Assembly: GCF_009498275.1 (NCBI RefSeq)
Contig: NZ_CP045643.1
Span: 8,184,001 to 8,248,000, forward strand
Source: Streptomyces fagopyri
GTDB taxonomy: Bacteria; Actinomycetota; Actinomycetes; Streptomycetales; Streptomycetaceae
Length of the DNA: 64,000 bases
Direction of reading: 5' to 3'
Numbering within the stretch: position 1 is the first letter of the stretch; each line of letters starts with the position of its first letter. Shown in pieces: positions 40,673 to 50,170 of this stretch. The notes under the pieces were generated by a model. The model saw only the letters and a program-made list of their open reading frames with translations. It made no database searches and was not told the DNA's origin. Made by a program: the position numbers and the translations under genes.

Positions 40673-43516
40673 GTGCCCGCGCACAGGAAAGCCGCCCGGG
40701 GGCCGCAGACCACGGCTCCCCGAATAGGCCGGACGCCCTCCCTCCTCGACCGTTGGCCTTTCCGACGGAAACTCAATGTGCTCGTCATTGTTCCGTTGGC
40801 CGTCGTTTCCGCGATGATCGCCTACATCGTCTATTCCGAGATGGACTCGGCCCGTTCCGCGGCCGCGACGGCCCGTCTCGTTCGGGACAGTGCGCAGGTG
40901 ACCAAACTGATCGACGGGGTGCAGACCGAGCACCGGCAGGCGCTCCTGGTCTCGCTGCGCCACGAGGCCGCCCGCCCCGGCGACAAGGCGCCCGACACCT
41001 CCGCCTTCCTCCAGGCGCAGCGGAAGGTCACCGCCCAGGCCGAAGCCGTCCGCGCCACCTACGGCGAGCGGCTGCCCGAGGCCGAGGCCCAGGCGCTCAA
41101 GGAGCTGGAGGGCCTCGACAGCCTCCGCAAGACCATCGAGCAGAGCCCGATCCCCGCGGACAACATCGACCCGGCGTACGGATCGGTGATCGAGGGCCTC
41201 ATCAACGGTCTCGGACTGGGCCAGTCGGGCGGTGAGTCCTCGGAGTCCGCCGGCAACCTGCTCGACGCGCTGCTGCGTGCCGACACCGCCCACGCGTCCT
41301 TCGAGACCAGCGTCTTCGCGGCCCGCACCCGCGACGCCAACGCGCTCATCGAGTACACCGGAGCCGTCGGCGACTACGAGCAGTACACCTACCAGGCCGA
41401 GCGCTTCACCCGGTTCGCGAGCCAGGAGCAGGGCGCCGAACTCGCCTCGATCGAGCACAGTGCCTACCAGAGCGTCATCGCCCAGCACTACGCGGCGCTC
41501 CAGGTGGACCCCAGTGGCCTGGTCGCCGAGAGCCCGGCTCAGCTGCGTACCGCGCTCCAGGGCGCGCTGACCGCCGACCCGACCTACGAGCGCCAGGCCC
41601 AGAACCGGCTGAAGATCACCGAGTCGCTGATCAACGACATCGCCGCCGACACCCAGGAGGCGTCCGACGACGCCTGGTGGCAGGTGCTGTGGCTGGTGGC
41701 CGCGAACCTCGCCGCCTTCGCGGCCTGGATCCTGTTCTCGGTGCTCGTGCGCCGCTCCGTGGTGCGCACGGTGCGCAGCCTCACCCAGGCGGCCCAGCAC
41801 GTGGCGGCCGCGGCCGAGACCGAACTCGCCCGAGTCGCGGACGACGACGCCGACGACGCGGGTCCGCCGCGGCTCGAAGCCGTTCCCGTCCCGGTCCGCG
41901 ACGAGATCGGCGAACTCGCCGAAGCCTTCAACCAGGTGCAGGTCACCGCGAGTGCCCTGCTGGAACGCCAGGTCGTCAGCCGCCGCAACATCGCCGAGAT
42001 GTTCGGCAACGTCGGCCACCGCGTCAGCAACCTGACGGCACGGCAACTCGCGTTGATCGACTCCGTGGAACGCGGCGAGACCGACCCCGAGGTACTGGAC
42101 CGGCTCTACCGCATCGACCACATCGCCGTACGCCTCCAGCGCAACGCCGACAGCCTGATGCTGCTCGCCGGCATCCGCGAGACGGGCCTCAACTCCGGCC
42201 CCATGCGGCTCAGTAACGTCGTCCGTGCGGCGCTCGGCCAGATCGAGGGCTATCAGCGCGTCACCCCGCACGCCGAGGGCGATGTGACCGTCGCGCCCGA
42301 CATCGTCGGCGACCTGACGCTGATGCTCGCCGAACTCCTGGAGAACGCGGTGACGTTCTCCCCGGCGTCCAGCAGTGTCGAGGTGGCCCTGAGACCCAGG
42401 CACGGCTCCGGCGGCGGTGCTCTCATCGAGATCATCGACCACGGGCTCGGGATGAGCGTCGAGCGGCTGGAGGAGGAGAACGCCCGCCTGATCCGCCGTG
42501 AACGGCTGGACCTCGCCCCGACCGAGGTGCTCGGCCTCTTCGTGGTCGGTGGTCTCTCCCGGCGCTGGGGCATCGAGGTCGTCCTCACCCGCACCCCGGG
42601 CGGCGGTGTCACGGCCACCGTCGCGGTGCCCGCCTCCCACCTGCTGCTGGCCGACCCCACCGGAGCCGCGACCAGGGCCCCGCACATCCTGCCGCCGCCG
42701 CGCCGTTCGGGTCTCGCCGAACCGCGCCCGGCCGCCGTCGATCCAGAGCCGGGTCCCGCGGACCTGCCCCGCAGGATTCCCGCCCGCAGCCGCGGCCCGG
42801 AGCCCTCCGGTCACGCGGGCCGTCAGGAACCGGCGTCCGAGGCCGGGACGGGCTACGGCGGCCCCGCGACCCGGCCCAGGCCGGGTGGCGCGGCGGCCCC
42901 CGGAGCACCGGCACGCCCCGGCTCCGCAACCCACGAGACGGCGGGACGTCCGGGCCCCGCAGCCCGCGAGACGCCGGGACACGGCCTGCCGCGGAGCGCT
43001 GCCGGCGGTCCGGTGCGGCAGCGTGGCACCGGCGCCGTGGGCGGACTCGGACTGCCACCGCGTACCGCGGGCGGCGGCCTCGGACAGTCGCCCCGCCCCA
43101 CGGACGGCGACCTCGGACAACCGCCCCGTGGCGGGAGTCCGGGACACCGTCAGGGCCCGGCCCCGGTGGCGTCCGGCAACGCTCCGACGCCACCGGCCGA
43201 GGGCGGTGCCAGTCCGCTGCGGCGCCGCGTGCGCGGTGCGACCCTCCAGGCCACCACCGCCTCGACCCGGCTGCCCAGACAAGCCGCCGGCACCCCCAAT
43301 CCGCGCCCGTCCGCCTGGCAGACCGCCGACGCGGAGGCGGCGCGCTCCGAGATCGACGAGTTCGAGGAAGCCGTCCTGCGGGCCGAGCGTGAGAGCGCGG
43401 CCGGATACCCAGGTATCGGCGGCGGACCGGCCCGTTCAGGGGGCCGGCCCGACATCTCGACCGAACACAGCACAGAGAACAACCGACCCTCATTCCCGGA
43501 AGGCACGAGCAAGTGA
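40673..43516 (+). CDS. cvnA: Conservon sensor kinase-like protein CvnA with nitrate-sensing domain
   Basis: A 947-aa membrane protein, start GTG 40673 after AAGGAGG. Order: a basic N-tail, TM1 (about 36-55), an extracytoplasmic NIT (nitrate/nitrite-sensing) helical domain with DGVQTEHRQALLVSL near residue 80, TM2 (about 342-362), a HAMP-like linker, a DHp-like block MFGNVGHRVSNLTARQLALID, and an HATPase domain (LLAELLENAVTFSP type N box, IIDHGLGMS, LGLFVVGGLSRRWG). The last 280 residues are Pro/Gly/Arg-rich and disordered. In conservons CvnA works with CvnB-D as a membrane complex resembling a GPCR-type system. The stop overlaps cvnB (GTGA). Confidence 0.93.
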   Translation: MPAHRKAARGPQTTAPRIGRTPSLLDRWPFRRKLNVLVIVPLAVVSAMIAYIVYSEMDSARSAAATARLVRDSAQVTKLIDGVQTEHRQALLVSLRHEAARPGDKAPDTSAFLQAQRKVTAQAEAVRATYGERLPEAEAQALKELEGLDSLRKTIEQSPIPADNIDPAYGSVIEGLINGLGLGQSGGESSESAGNLLDALLRADTAHASFETSVFAARTRDANALIEYTGAVGDYEQYTYQAERFTRFASQEQGAELASIEHSAYQSVIAQHYAALQVDPSGLVAESPAQLRTALQGALTADPTYERQAQNRLKITESLINDIAADTQEASDDAWWQVLWLVAANLAAFAAWILFSVLVRRSVVRTVRSLTQAAQHVAAAAETELARVADDDADDAGPPRLEAVPVPVRDEIGELAEAFNQVQVTASALLERQVVSRRNIAEMFGNVGHRVSNLTARQLALIDSVERGETDPEVLDRLYRIDHIAVRLQRNADSLMLLAGIRETGLNSGPMRLSNVVRAALGQIEGYQRVTPHAEGDVTVAPDIVGDLTLMLAELLENAVTFSPASSSVEVALRPRHGSGGGALIEIIDHGLGMSVERLEEENARLIRRERLDLAPTEVLGLFVVGGLSRRWGIEVVLTRTPGGGVTATVAVPASHLLLADPTGAATRAPHILPPPRRSGLAEPRPAAVDPEPGPADLPRRIPARSRGPEPSGHAGRQEPASEAGTGYGGPATRPRPGGAAAPGAPARPGSATHETAGRPGPAARETPGHGLPRSAAGGPVRQRGTGAVGGLGLPPRTAGGGLGQSPRPTDGDLGQPPRGGSPGHRQGPAPVASGNAPTPPAEGGASPLRRRVRGATLQATTASTRLPRQAAGTPNPRPSAWQTADAEAARSEIDEFEEAVLRAERESAAGYPGIGGGPARSGGRPDISTEHSTENNRPSFPEGTSK

Positions 43517-43992
43517 CCATGTGGACAGGTGGACCCGAGTCCGCGGCCGTGGAACCGGCGACGGACGTGAAGACCGCCGCTGCCGACTTCAATTGGCTGC
43601 TCAATCGTTTCGCCACCGAGACGGCCGGGGTCGTCGACGTGATCGGGGTCTCCTCCGACGGTCTGCTGATCGCGGTGTCCCAACTGCGCGGCAAGGCAGA
43701 CTCGGAGCGGCTCGCGGCCATCGTCTCCGGGATCACCAGCCTCGCCATGGGCGCGTCGGGCAACTACGGCCTCGGCGGGCTCAACAAGGTCATCATCGAC
43801 CTGGAGGAAGGCCACGTCCTGGTGTCCGCGCTGGGCGCCGGCGCGGTGCTCGGCGTGGTCGCCTCGAAGGAGGCGAAGCTCGGGAACATCGCGTACGAGA
43901 TGACCCTCTTCGCCAACCGCGCGGGCGCCGCCCTGAGTCCGCAACTGGTCATGGAGCTCAAGAACACCGTGGGGATCGCGCCGACCCGTTGA
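43513..43992 (+). CDS. cvnB: Conservon protein CvnB, roadblock/LC7 domain
   Basis: A 159-aa roadblock/LC7-fold protein (GTG 43513 overlapping the cvnA stop). The domain covers about residues 25-120: FNWLLNRFATETAGVVDVIGVSSDGLLIAVS, GGLNKVIIDLEEGHVLVSALGAGAVLGVVA. Roadblock proteins regulate small GTPases, here presumably CvnD (Rar/MglB-like role). Confidence 0.95.
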   Translation: MTMWTGGPESAAVEPATDVKTAAADFNWLLNRFATETAGVVDVIGVSSDGLLIAVSQLRGKADSERLAAIVSGITSLAMGASGNYGLGGLNKVIIDLEEGHVLVSALGAGAVLGVVASKEAKLGNIAYEMTLFANRAGAALSPQLVMELKNTVGIAPTR

Positions 43993-44051
43993 CGGTCGGC
44001 GGGGGCGTCGCGAAGGCCGTGACGACCCGCGAGGTGAAGGGTGAGGACGTG

Positions 44052-44483
44052 ATGACGGCCGGCGAGCCAGCAGCCTCCGACGACGGCGCGTGGGGTGTCG
44101 AACCCCCCGCGTCGGTCGTCCGGCCATTCCTGCTGACCGCGGGACGGATCGCCGGAGGTGACAGCCTGGTGCCACCGATCCCGATCGAGACACAGGTCGT
44201 CGCGACCGAACTCGGTCTGGCCACGCTGGAGGCCTTCGTCTTCGACCAGCACCGCGACATCATCACGGTCTGCCGCCGGCCGCAGTCGCTGGCGGAGATC
44301 GCGGCGAAGCTGCGGATGCATTTGAATGTGATCAGGGTGCTCGCCGACGATCTGCGCGCCGACGGTCAACTGGCCTTGTACGCACCGCAGGCCGAATCCG
44401 CCCGCGACGCCACCGTATTGCGAAGGGTTATCGATGGTCTCCGAGCTATCCCCGACTCCCGGGGCGCGATCCGTGAGCGCTGA
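44052..44483 (+). CDS. cvnC: Conservon protein CvnC (DUF742)
   Basis: A 143-aa DUF742 protein with a winged-helix-like core: VRPFLLTAGRI, then CRRPQSLAEIAAKLRMHLNVIRVLADDLRADGQL. ATG 44052 has GTGAGGA upstream; GTG 44049 is equally possible. It overlaps cvnD by about 50 bp, the usual conservon coupling. Confidence 0.93.
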   Translation: MTAGEPAASDDGAWGVEPPASVVRPFLLTAGRIAGGDSLVPPIPIETQVVATELGLATLEAFVFDQHRDIITVCRRPQSLAEIAAKLRMHLNVIRVLADDLRADGQLALYAPQAESARDATVLRRVIDGLRAIPDSRGAIRER

Positions 44484-45045
44484 CTCCGAGGCGTCCCGGC
44501 CGCCCATGCCGGTGAAGATGGTCATCGCGGGCGGCTTCGGCGTCGGCAAGACCACCACGGTGGGTGCCATCTCCGAAATAGAGCCGCTCACCACCGAGGC
44601 GTCCATCACCTCGGTCGCCGCGGGCATCGACGACCTCTCCCACACCCCGGAGAAGATGACGACCACCGTCGCCATGGACTTCGGGTGCGTCACGCTGGAT
44701 CCGACCCTGAAGCTCTACCTGTTCGGCACGCCGGGCCAGGAACGGTTCGGGTTCATGTGGGACGACCTGGTCGAGGGCGCCCTCGGCGGGCTCGTCATCG
44801 TCGACACCCGCCGGCTCGACGACTGCTACGCGGCCGTCGACTACTTCGAGCACCGCGAGATTCCCTTCGCGGTGGCGGTCAACGCCTTCGACGGCAAGGT
44901 CGAGCACGACCTCAACGACGTACGGTGGGCGCTCGACGTGGGCGACCACGTGCCGCTCACCGTGTTCGACGCCCGCGAACGCGGATCGGTGCGGGACGCG
45001 CTCCTCGTCGTCCTCGAACACGCCCTGGCCAGAGCGGAGAAGTGA
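44434..45045 (+). CDS. cvnD: Conservon small GTPase-like protein CvnD
   Basis: A 203-aa ATP/GTP-binding protein: P-loop GGFGVGKTTTVGAISEIEPL (about residues 32-51), switch region TTTVAMDFGCVTLD, G3-like LFGTPGQERFGFMWDDL and the base-recognition stretch VAVNAFDG. Two starts fit: ATG 44434 (GAAGGG upstream) or GTG 44473. I use the former. It ends just before a strong bidirectional terminator. The P450 (cvnE) found in some conservons is absent. Confidence 0.93.
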   Translation: MVSELSPTPGARSVSADSEASRPPMPVKMVIAGGFGVGKTTTVGAISEIEPLTTEASITSVAAGIDDLSHTPEKMTTTVAMDFGCVTLDPTLKLYLFGTPGQERFGFMWDDLVEGALGGLVIVDTRRLDDCYAAVDYFEHREIPFAVAVNAFDGKVEHDLNDVRWALDVGDHVPLTVFDARERGSVRDALLVVLEHALARAEK

Positions 45046-45064
45046 GAGTCCGGCAGTGACGGCA

Positions 45065-45103
45065 CGAGAAGGGGGGACGGGCCCGGCCCGTCCCCCCTTC
45101 TCG
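45065..45103. terminator. Bidirectional terminator, cvnD/ABC permease
   Basis: CGAGAAGGGGGGACGGGC (45065-45082) is perfectly complementary to 45086-45103 with a 3-nt loop, an 18-bp stem between the convergent cvnD and permease genes. Confidence 0.9.
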
Positions 45104-45122
45104 ACGTTGTTCCCGCCTCGCG

Positions 45123-45797
45123 TCAGACCGTGCGGCGCCTGCGCACCCCGGGGGACACCGCCACCCGCGTGATGGCCCAGAACAGCACGAGCACGAGCAG
45201 TGCCAGCACGGCGGTGAGCGCGGCACCGCCCGCCACCTTCTCGTAGTTGCGCTGGTACAGCCCGTCCAGGATGTACCGGCCGACCCCGCCCAGACTCACA
45301 TAGGCCGCGATCGTCGCCGTCGAGACGATCTGGATCGCCGCCGAGCGCAGGCCGCTGAGGATCAGCGGCAGCGCCGCGGGCACCTCGACCTGGAACAGGA
45401 TCTTCCGCTCCGCCATGCCCATGCCCCGGGCGGCGTCCACGGGGGACGGGTCCACGGTGCGGATCGCCTCGTAGGTGGTGATGAGGATCGGGGGGATCGC
45501 CAGCACCACGAGCGGGATCATCACGGGCACGATACCGAGGCCCAGCCAGACGAACATCAGCACCAGCAGGCCGAAGGTGGGCAGGGCGCGGGCACCCGCC
45601 GACACGAAGGCGAGCGCGTTGCCACCGCGGCCCGTGTGTCCGGTGACCAGACCGATCGGCAGACCGACGGCCGCGGCGATGGACAGTGCCCCGGCCGTGT
45701 ACTGGATGTGCTCCCACACACGCTGCGGGATGCCGTCGTAGCCGTGCCAGTGGGATCCGTCGCTGAAGAAGGACTGCATGAAGTTCAGTACGTTCAC
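45123..45797 (-). CDS. Quaternary-amine ABC transporter permease 2
   Basis: A 224-aa integral membrane permease of the OpuCB/ProW group with about five to six helices. The inner-membrane EAA-type loop reads EAIRTVDPSPVDAARGMGMAERKILFQVEVPAALP. It is the last gene of a three-gene operon; its ATG overlaps the stop of the upstream permease (ATGA at 45794-45797). Confidence 0.93.
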   Translation of the reverse strand: MNVLNFMQSFFSDGSHWHGYDGIPQRVWEHIQYTAGALSIAAAVGLPIGLVTGHTGRGGNALAFVSAGARALPTFGLLVLMFVWLGLGIVPVMIPLVVLAIPPILITTYEAIRTVDPSPVDAARGMGMAERKILFQVEVPAALPLILSGLRSAAIQIVSTATIAAYVSLGGVGRYILDGLYQRNYEKVAGGAALTAVLALLVLVLFWAITRVAVSPGVRRRRTV

Positions 45798-46501
45798 GAG
45801 ACGCTCTCCGGTGTACGGGTGGGGCCCGGGATCGTGGACCTACCGCGCCCGGCCCTGCGGGACGAGGGCGGCTGCCAGGGGGTGAGGACCCGCTGGAGCA
45901 GCACGAGCAGGGCGTCGATCAGCACCGCGAGGACGGCGGTGGTGACCACCGAGTTCACGGCGAGCAGCGGGCGGTGGTAGAGCATCGCGGTGGTCAGCAG
46001 ATTACCGAGTGCCCCCTGGTTGCCGATCAGCGATCCGACGCTGACCAGGCTGATGCTGGAGGCGGTGGCCACCCGCAGTCCGGCCATGATCGCCGGTACG
46101 GCGATGGGCAGTTGGACCTGGAGGTAGCGGCGTACGGTGCCGATGCCCATCGCGGCCGCGGCCGCGTTCGTCTCCTCGGGCACCGAGCGGACGCCGTCGA
46201 CGACCGCCGGGACGATCACCACGAGGCTGTACAGGCACAGCGGGATCATGACGGTGGTCCGGCTCAGCCCCGTGTAGTCGATGAGCACCACGAAGAAGGC
46301 GATCGACGGGATCGCGTACAGCACCGTGGTGGTCCACAGCACCGGCGGATAGATCCAGCCGAAGCGGACACAGAGCAGACCGATCGGCAACGCCAGCAGC
46401 AGACCGACGAGCACGGGGACCAGCGCCTCCAGCATGTGCCCGCCGATCAGACCGGCGTAGCTGCTCTGGAGGTCGCTCGGGATGTCGAAGAACCCGTTCA
46501 T
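45794..46501 (-). CDS. Quaternary-amine ABC transporter permease 1
   Basis: A 235-aa permease paralogous to its neighbour, with about six helices and the EAA loop SVPEETNAAAAAMGIGTVRRYLQVQLPIAVP. It pairs with the second permease to form the heteromeric channel of an OpuC-type uptake system. The ATG at 46501 overlaps the stop of the ATPase gene. Confidence 0.93.
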   Translation of the reverse strand: MNGFFDIPSDLQSSYAGLIGGHMLEALVPVLVGLLLALPIGLLCVRFGWIYPPVLWTTTVLYAIPSIAFFVVLIDYTGLSRTTVMIPLCLYSLVVIVPAVVDGVRSVPEETNAAAAAMGIGTVRRYLQVQLPIAVPAIMAGLRVATASSISLVSVGSLIGNQGALGNLLTTAMLYHRPLLAVNSVVTTAVLAVLIDALLVLLQRVLTPWQPPSSRRAGRGRSTIPGPTRTPESVS

Positions 46502-47637
46502 CGAACGGCCTTCGCGGGCGCGGACCCCTGCGCGGTGTCCGCCGCGCGCCGCTGCCGGGCCGCGCGGATCGCCGCGGCGACCGTCTCCTGGCCGGCGAGC
46601 CCCAGCACCTTTCCGGACGCGTCCACGCCGACCGCCTGTCCCGTGGGCGACAGCACCGCCCGGTCCAGCGCGACCCGCAGCGAGTCCCGTCCCACCTCGA
46701 AGCCCTGCCCGTAGGGCTCCAGGGAGCGTACCTCGCCCGTCCACACCGTCAAGTCGGCCCAGCCCAGGGGCTTGCCGTCGGCGTCGGTGACCAGGACCGG
46801 TGCCTGAGCGGCCCGTTGCCCGGCGAGATGCTGCCAGTCGGTGCCGACCGGGAAGACCTGCGAGCGGTCGAGCGCGAGATCGCGCGTGGACAGGAACGAC
46901 AGACCGCGGATGCCCCGGTCGCCACCGAGGAACTCCTCCACGAACGCGTCGGCGGGCGCCGACAACAGCTCGTCGGGGGCGGCGAACTGGGCTAGTTTGC
47001 CGCCGGTGCGCAGCACCGCAACGCGATCGCCGACCGTGATGGCCTCGTCCATGTCGTGGGTGACGAACACGATGGCCTTGCCCAGTTCGCCCTGGATGCG
47101 CAGCAACTCCTCCTGCAGACCGCGCCGGACGACCGGGTCGACGGCGGAGAAGGGCTCGTCCATCAGCAGGATCGGCGGGTCCGCCGCCAGCGCGCGGGCG
47201 ACACCGACGCGCTGCTGCTGACCGCCGGAGAGCTGGTACGGGTAGCGGCGGGCCATGCCCGGATCGAGCCCGACCCGTTCCATCAGCTCCGCCGCGCGGG
47301 CGCGGGCACGCTGCTTGGACCAGCCGAGCAGCCGCGGCACCGTGGCGATGTTGTCGAGGATCGTACGGTGCTGGAAGAGCCCGGCGTTCTGGATGACGTA
47401 ACCCATGGACTGGCGCAGGGCGTTGACCGGCCGGCGCGTGATGTCCTCGCCGTCGACCCGGATCGTGCCGCTGGTCGGCTCGACCATGCGGTTGATCATG
47501 CGCAGCGTGGTGGTCTTGCCGCACCCCGACGGTCCGACGAGCACGGTGATGGAGTGGTTCGGTATCTGTAGGGACAGGCGATCGACGGCCACCGTGCCGT
47601 CGGCATATCGCTTGCTGACATCTTCGATGGCTATCAA
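46498..47637 (-). CDS. Quaternary-amine ABC transporter ATPase
   Basis: A 379-aa OpuCA/ProV-type ATPase. The TTG at 47637 is preferred: translation starts LIAIEDVSKRYADGT and GAAGGG lies about 10 bp upstream. Walker A GPSGCGKTTTLRMINRM, Q-loop NAGLFQHRTI, signature LSGGQQQRVGVARALA, Walker B ILLMDEPFSAVDP and H-loop VFVTHDMDEA are all present. A C-terminal CBS-like tail (about residues 250-379) could sense ionic strength, as in OpuA. It is first in the operon with the two permeases. The binding protein is not in the operon (see 39388-40350). Confidence 0.93.
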   Translation of the reverse strand: MIAIEDVSKRYADGTVAVDRLSLQIPNHSITVLVGPSGCGKTTTLRMINRMVEPTSGTIRVDGEDITRRPVNALRQSMGYVIQNAGLFQHRTILDNIATVPRLLGWSKQRARARAAELMERVGLDPGMARRYPYQLSGGQQQRVGVARALAADPPILLMDEPFSAVDPVVRRGLQEELLRIQGELGKAIVFVTHDMDEAITVGDRVAVLRTGGKLAQFAAPDELLSAPADAFVEEFLGGDRGIRGLSFLSTRDLALDRSQVFPVGTDWQHLAGQRAAQAPVLVTDADGKPLGWADLTVWTGEVRSLEPYGQGFEVGRDSLRVALDRAVLSPTGQAVGVDASGKVLGLAGQETVAAAIRAARQRRAADTAQGSAPAKAVR

Positions 47638-47917
47638 GCGTCGAAACCCTTCGGGAACGGCTGTGATCGGACGTGACCGGATCACGTGCACGAGGGTGCG
47701 TAGTCTAGCCAGTTGGCGCGTACGTTCGGTCACCCCAGGGGGGTCCCTGTCGCGTGATGCCCAGGTGGAGCGCGCGGCACCGCGGCCGGCGCTCTCTCCA
47801 CCGGGCGGGTGACCTCCGGGCGTGGCGGCGCCGCGCGATCGCCGGTGCCCGGTGAGACTGTCGCCCTCACGCCCGCCGCCCGGGGACGCAGTCCCTGCCA
47901 CAGCCCGGAGAGACCTC

Positions 47918-50011
47918 GTGCGATTCCCCTTCCACCGGGCCGCGCTGGCCGGCGCCGCCGTCCTCGTCGTGTCGACGACCGCACCGACCGCGCGCGCCGT
48001 CGCGGACGACACGGTCACCGACCCGGCACGCTATGTGAACCCCTTCGTCGGCACCGCACCCGGAGGGACCGATTTCGGCCACGGCGGGGGCGCCGGGAAC
48101 ACCTTCCCCGGAGCGACGGCACCGCTCGGCCGGGTGCAGTGGAGCCCGGACACGGTGACCTACCAGCACGGTGGTTACGCGTACGGCGACAACCGGATCC
48201 GGGGATTCAGCCTCACCCACCTCTCCGGAGCCGGATGCAAGGACTACGGCAACGTGCCCTTCATGCCGCTGCTCGACGGCGACACGACCGGGCAGGCCAC
48301 CTTCTCCCACAGCCATGAGCAGGCGTCGCCCGGCAACTACCGGGTCACGTTCGACAACGGCATCCGCACCGAACTCGCCGCAACCCAGAGGTCCGGCGTC
48401 GCCCGCTTCACCTACCCGGCCACCGCCGGCCGGCCCGCCGCGCTGAGCGTCGACGCGGGCAAGGCGTTCAACGCGGCCACCGGAACGGTCGCGATCGGCG
48501 CCAACACCCTGTCCGGCTTCACGGACAGCGGCGGTTTCTGCAAGTCGCACAACCGCTACCGGCTCCACTTCCACGCCGAGTTCGACCACCCCTTCGCCCA
48601 CGCCGTCCACCCGGACGGCAGGCCCGGTGCGGCCCTGGTCTCCTTCGGCCCCGAGGTCCGCACGGTGACCGTCCGGGTCGGCGTCTCGTTCGTGGACGTC
48701 GAGGGCGCGCTCCGCAACGTCACGGCCGAGCAGCGGGGGCTCGCCTACGACGACGTCCGGCGCGCCGCCCGCGCCCGCTGGAACGACTGGCTCGGCCGTA
48801 TCGCCGTGGGCGGCGGCACCGAGGTCCAGCGCCGCGTCTTCTACACCGCCCTCTACCACGCGCTCCTGCACCCCAGCGCGTTCAGCGACACCGACGGCCG
48901 GTACCCGGGCATGGACGGCACCGTGCACCGCACCCGCGCGGGTCACGTCCAGTACGCCGACTTCTCCGGCTGGGACGTCTACCGCTCCCAGGTCCAGCTG
49001 CTCGCCCTGCTGGCCCCGGGCGAGGCCTCCGACATCGCGCAGTCCGTCCTCGACCAAGGTCTCCAGGCAGGCTATTTCGACCGCTGGACCGTCGCGAACG
49101 GCGGCACCGGCGTCATGGTCGGTGATCCGCTGCCGGTGATCGCCTCCGCCGTGCACGCCTTCGGCGCCACCGACTTCGACGCCCGCGGCCTGCTGCGCGC
49201 CGCCATGGCGGGCCGCGAGGACGAGCGCCAGCGGCCCGGACACCGGCAGTACGACACCCTCGGCTACGTTCCCACGGGCGCCAAGGGCGTGTGGGGTACG
49301 GCGGCCACCACCCTCGAATACGCCGTCTGCGACCACGCGTTGGCCCAGCTCGCCCAGAGCCTCGGCGACACCGCCTCGTACCGCACCCTGTTGAAGGCCT
49401 CCGGGAACTGGCGCAACCTCTTCAACCCGGCCACCGGCTACCTCCAGCCGCGCGCCGCCGACGGAAGCTGGCCCGCCTTCGACCCCGCGCAGACCACCGA
49501 CTACGTGGAGGGCAACGCCGCCCAGTACACCTGGATGGTCCCGCACGACCTTCCCGGCCTCTTCCGCCTGATGGGCGGGAACGCCGCGGTCACCGGCCGC
49601 CTCGACACCTTCTTCACCCGGCTCAACGCGGGCGGCATCGAGCCGTACGCCTATCTGGGCAACGAGCCCTCCTTCGACACCCCTTGGGCGTACGACTACG
49701 CGGGCCGTCCCGACCGCGCCCGTGAGACCGTCCGCCGTGCCCTGGCCACCCTGTTCGCCGACCGGCCGGACGGTCTCGTCGGCAACGACGACCTCGGCGC
49801 GATGTCCTCCTGGGCGGTCTGGGCCGCTCTGGGCATGTACCCGCAGACACCCGGCACCGGCCAACTGGCCCTGGCGGAGCCGCTCTTCCCCACCATCACC
49901 CTGCACCGCCCGGGCGGCCCGAGGATCGCGATCACCGCGCGCGAGGCCTCGGCCACCAGTCTCGACCTGAGCACGCTCACCCGCACGGCGGGCCCGCGCA
50001 AGGGCCTGTGA
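47918..50011 (+). CDS. Secreted GH92 alpha-mannosidase
   Basis: A 697-aa exported glycosidase. GTG 47918 has GGAGAG 6 bp upstream and opens a signal peptide ending near ARAVA. The beta-sandwich domain begins YVNPFVGTAPGGTDFGHGGGAGNTFPGA. The (alpha/alpha)6 catalytic domain has FSGWDVYRSQVQLLALLAP, the YVEGNAAQYTWMVPHDLPGL block (catalytic acid region) and GNEPSFDTPWAYDYAGRP. The catalytic base lies in GNDDLGAMSSWAVWAALG. GH92 enzymes are Ca-dependent exo-mannosidases acting on fungal or yeast mannans and N-glycans. The protein stops soon after IAITARE, so the final beta strands seen in many homologues look shortened. The 280-bp upstream gap (47638-47917) holds only divergent promoters. Confidence 0.92.
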   Translation: MRFPFHRAALAGAAVLVVSTTAPTARAVADDTVTDPARYVNPFVGTAPGGTDFGHGGGAGNTFPGATAPLGRVQWSPDTVTYQHGGYAYGDNRIRGFSLTHLSGAGCKDYGNVPFMPLLDGDTTGQATFSHSHEQASPGNYRVTFDNGIRTELAATQRSGVARFTYPATAGRPAALSVDAGKAFNAATGTVAIGANTLSGFTDSGGFCKSHNRYRLHFHAEFDHPFAHAVHPDGRPGAALVSFGPEVRTVTVRVGVSFVDVEGALRNVTAEQRGLAYDDVRRAARARWNDWLGRIAVGGGTEVQRRVFYTALYHALLHPSAFSDTDGRYPGMDGTVHRTRAGHVQYADFSGWDVYRSQVQLLALLAPGEASDIAQSVLDQGLQAGYFDRWTVANGGTGVMVGDPLPVIASAVHAFGATDFDARGLLRAAMAGREDERQRPGHRQYDTLGYVPTGAKGVWGTAATTLEYAVCDHALAQLAQSLGDTASYRTLLKASGNWRNLFNPATGYLQPRAADGSWPAFDPAQTTDYVEGNAAQYTWMVPHDLPGLFRLMGGNAAVTGRLDTFFTRLNAGGIEPYAYLGNEPSFDTPWAYDYAGRPDRARETVRRALATLFADRPDGLVGNDDLGAMSSWAVWAALGMYPQTPGTGQLALAEPLFPTITLHRPGGPRIAITAREASATSLDLSTLTRTAGPRKGL

Positions 50012-50148
50012 CGGAGCGGGTGGGCGAGAGCGTCGGCGTTGTCGGCGCACCTCCACACCGGGACGGATGACCGCGCGGCGCATTGCGGCGGACCGCGTCG
50101 GACCCTGGCCGCCCGCGACGCTGTCGTGACGCCGTCCGCCGTCGTGAA

Positions 50149-50169
50149 CGCGCGGCGGCACACCGCGCG
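50149..50169 (-). terminator. Hairpin after the RlmG-like gene
   Basis: CGCGCGG (50149-50155) pairs with CCGCGCG (50163-50169), 7-nt loop, directly beyond the stop codon of the methyltransferase. The remaining convergent gap to the GH92 gene shows nothing else. Confidence 0.5.
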
Positions 50170-50170
50170 G

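Noticed and set aside
45123..47637. ABC operon as a general amino-acid or nitrate importer
   Set aside because: Two OpuC-type permeases, a CBS-tailed ATPase and a ProX/OpuCC-type binding protein point to quaternary amines.
47867..50161. 764-codon minus-strand frame over the GH92 gene
   Set aside because: Antisense shadow; the GH92 frame has a signal peptide and full catalytic motifs.
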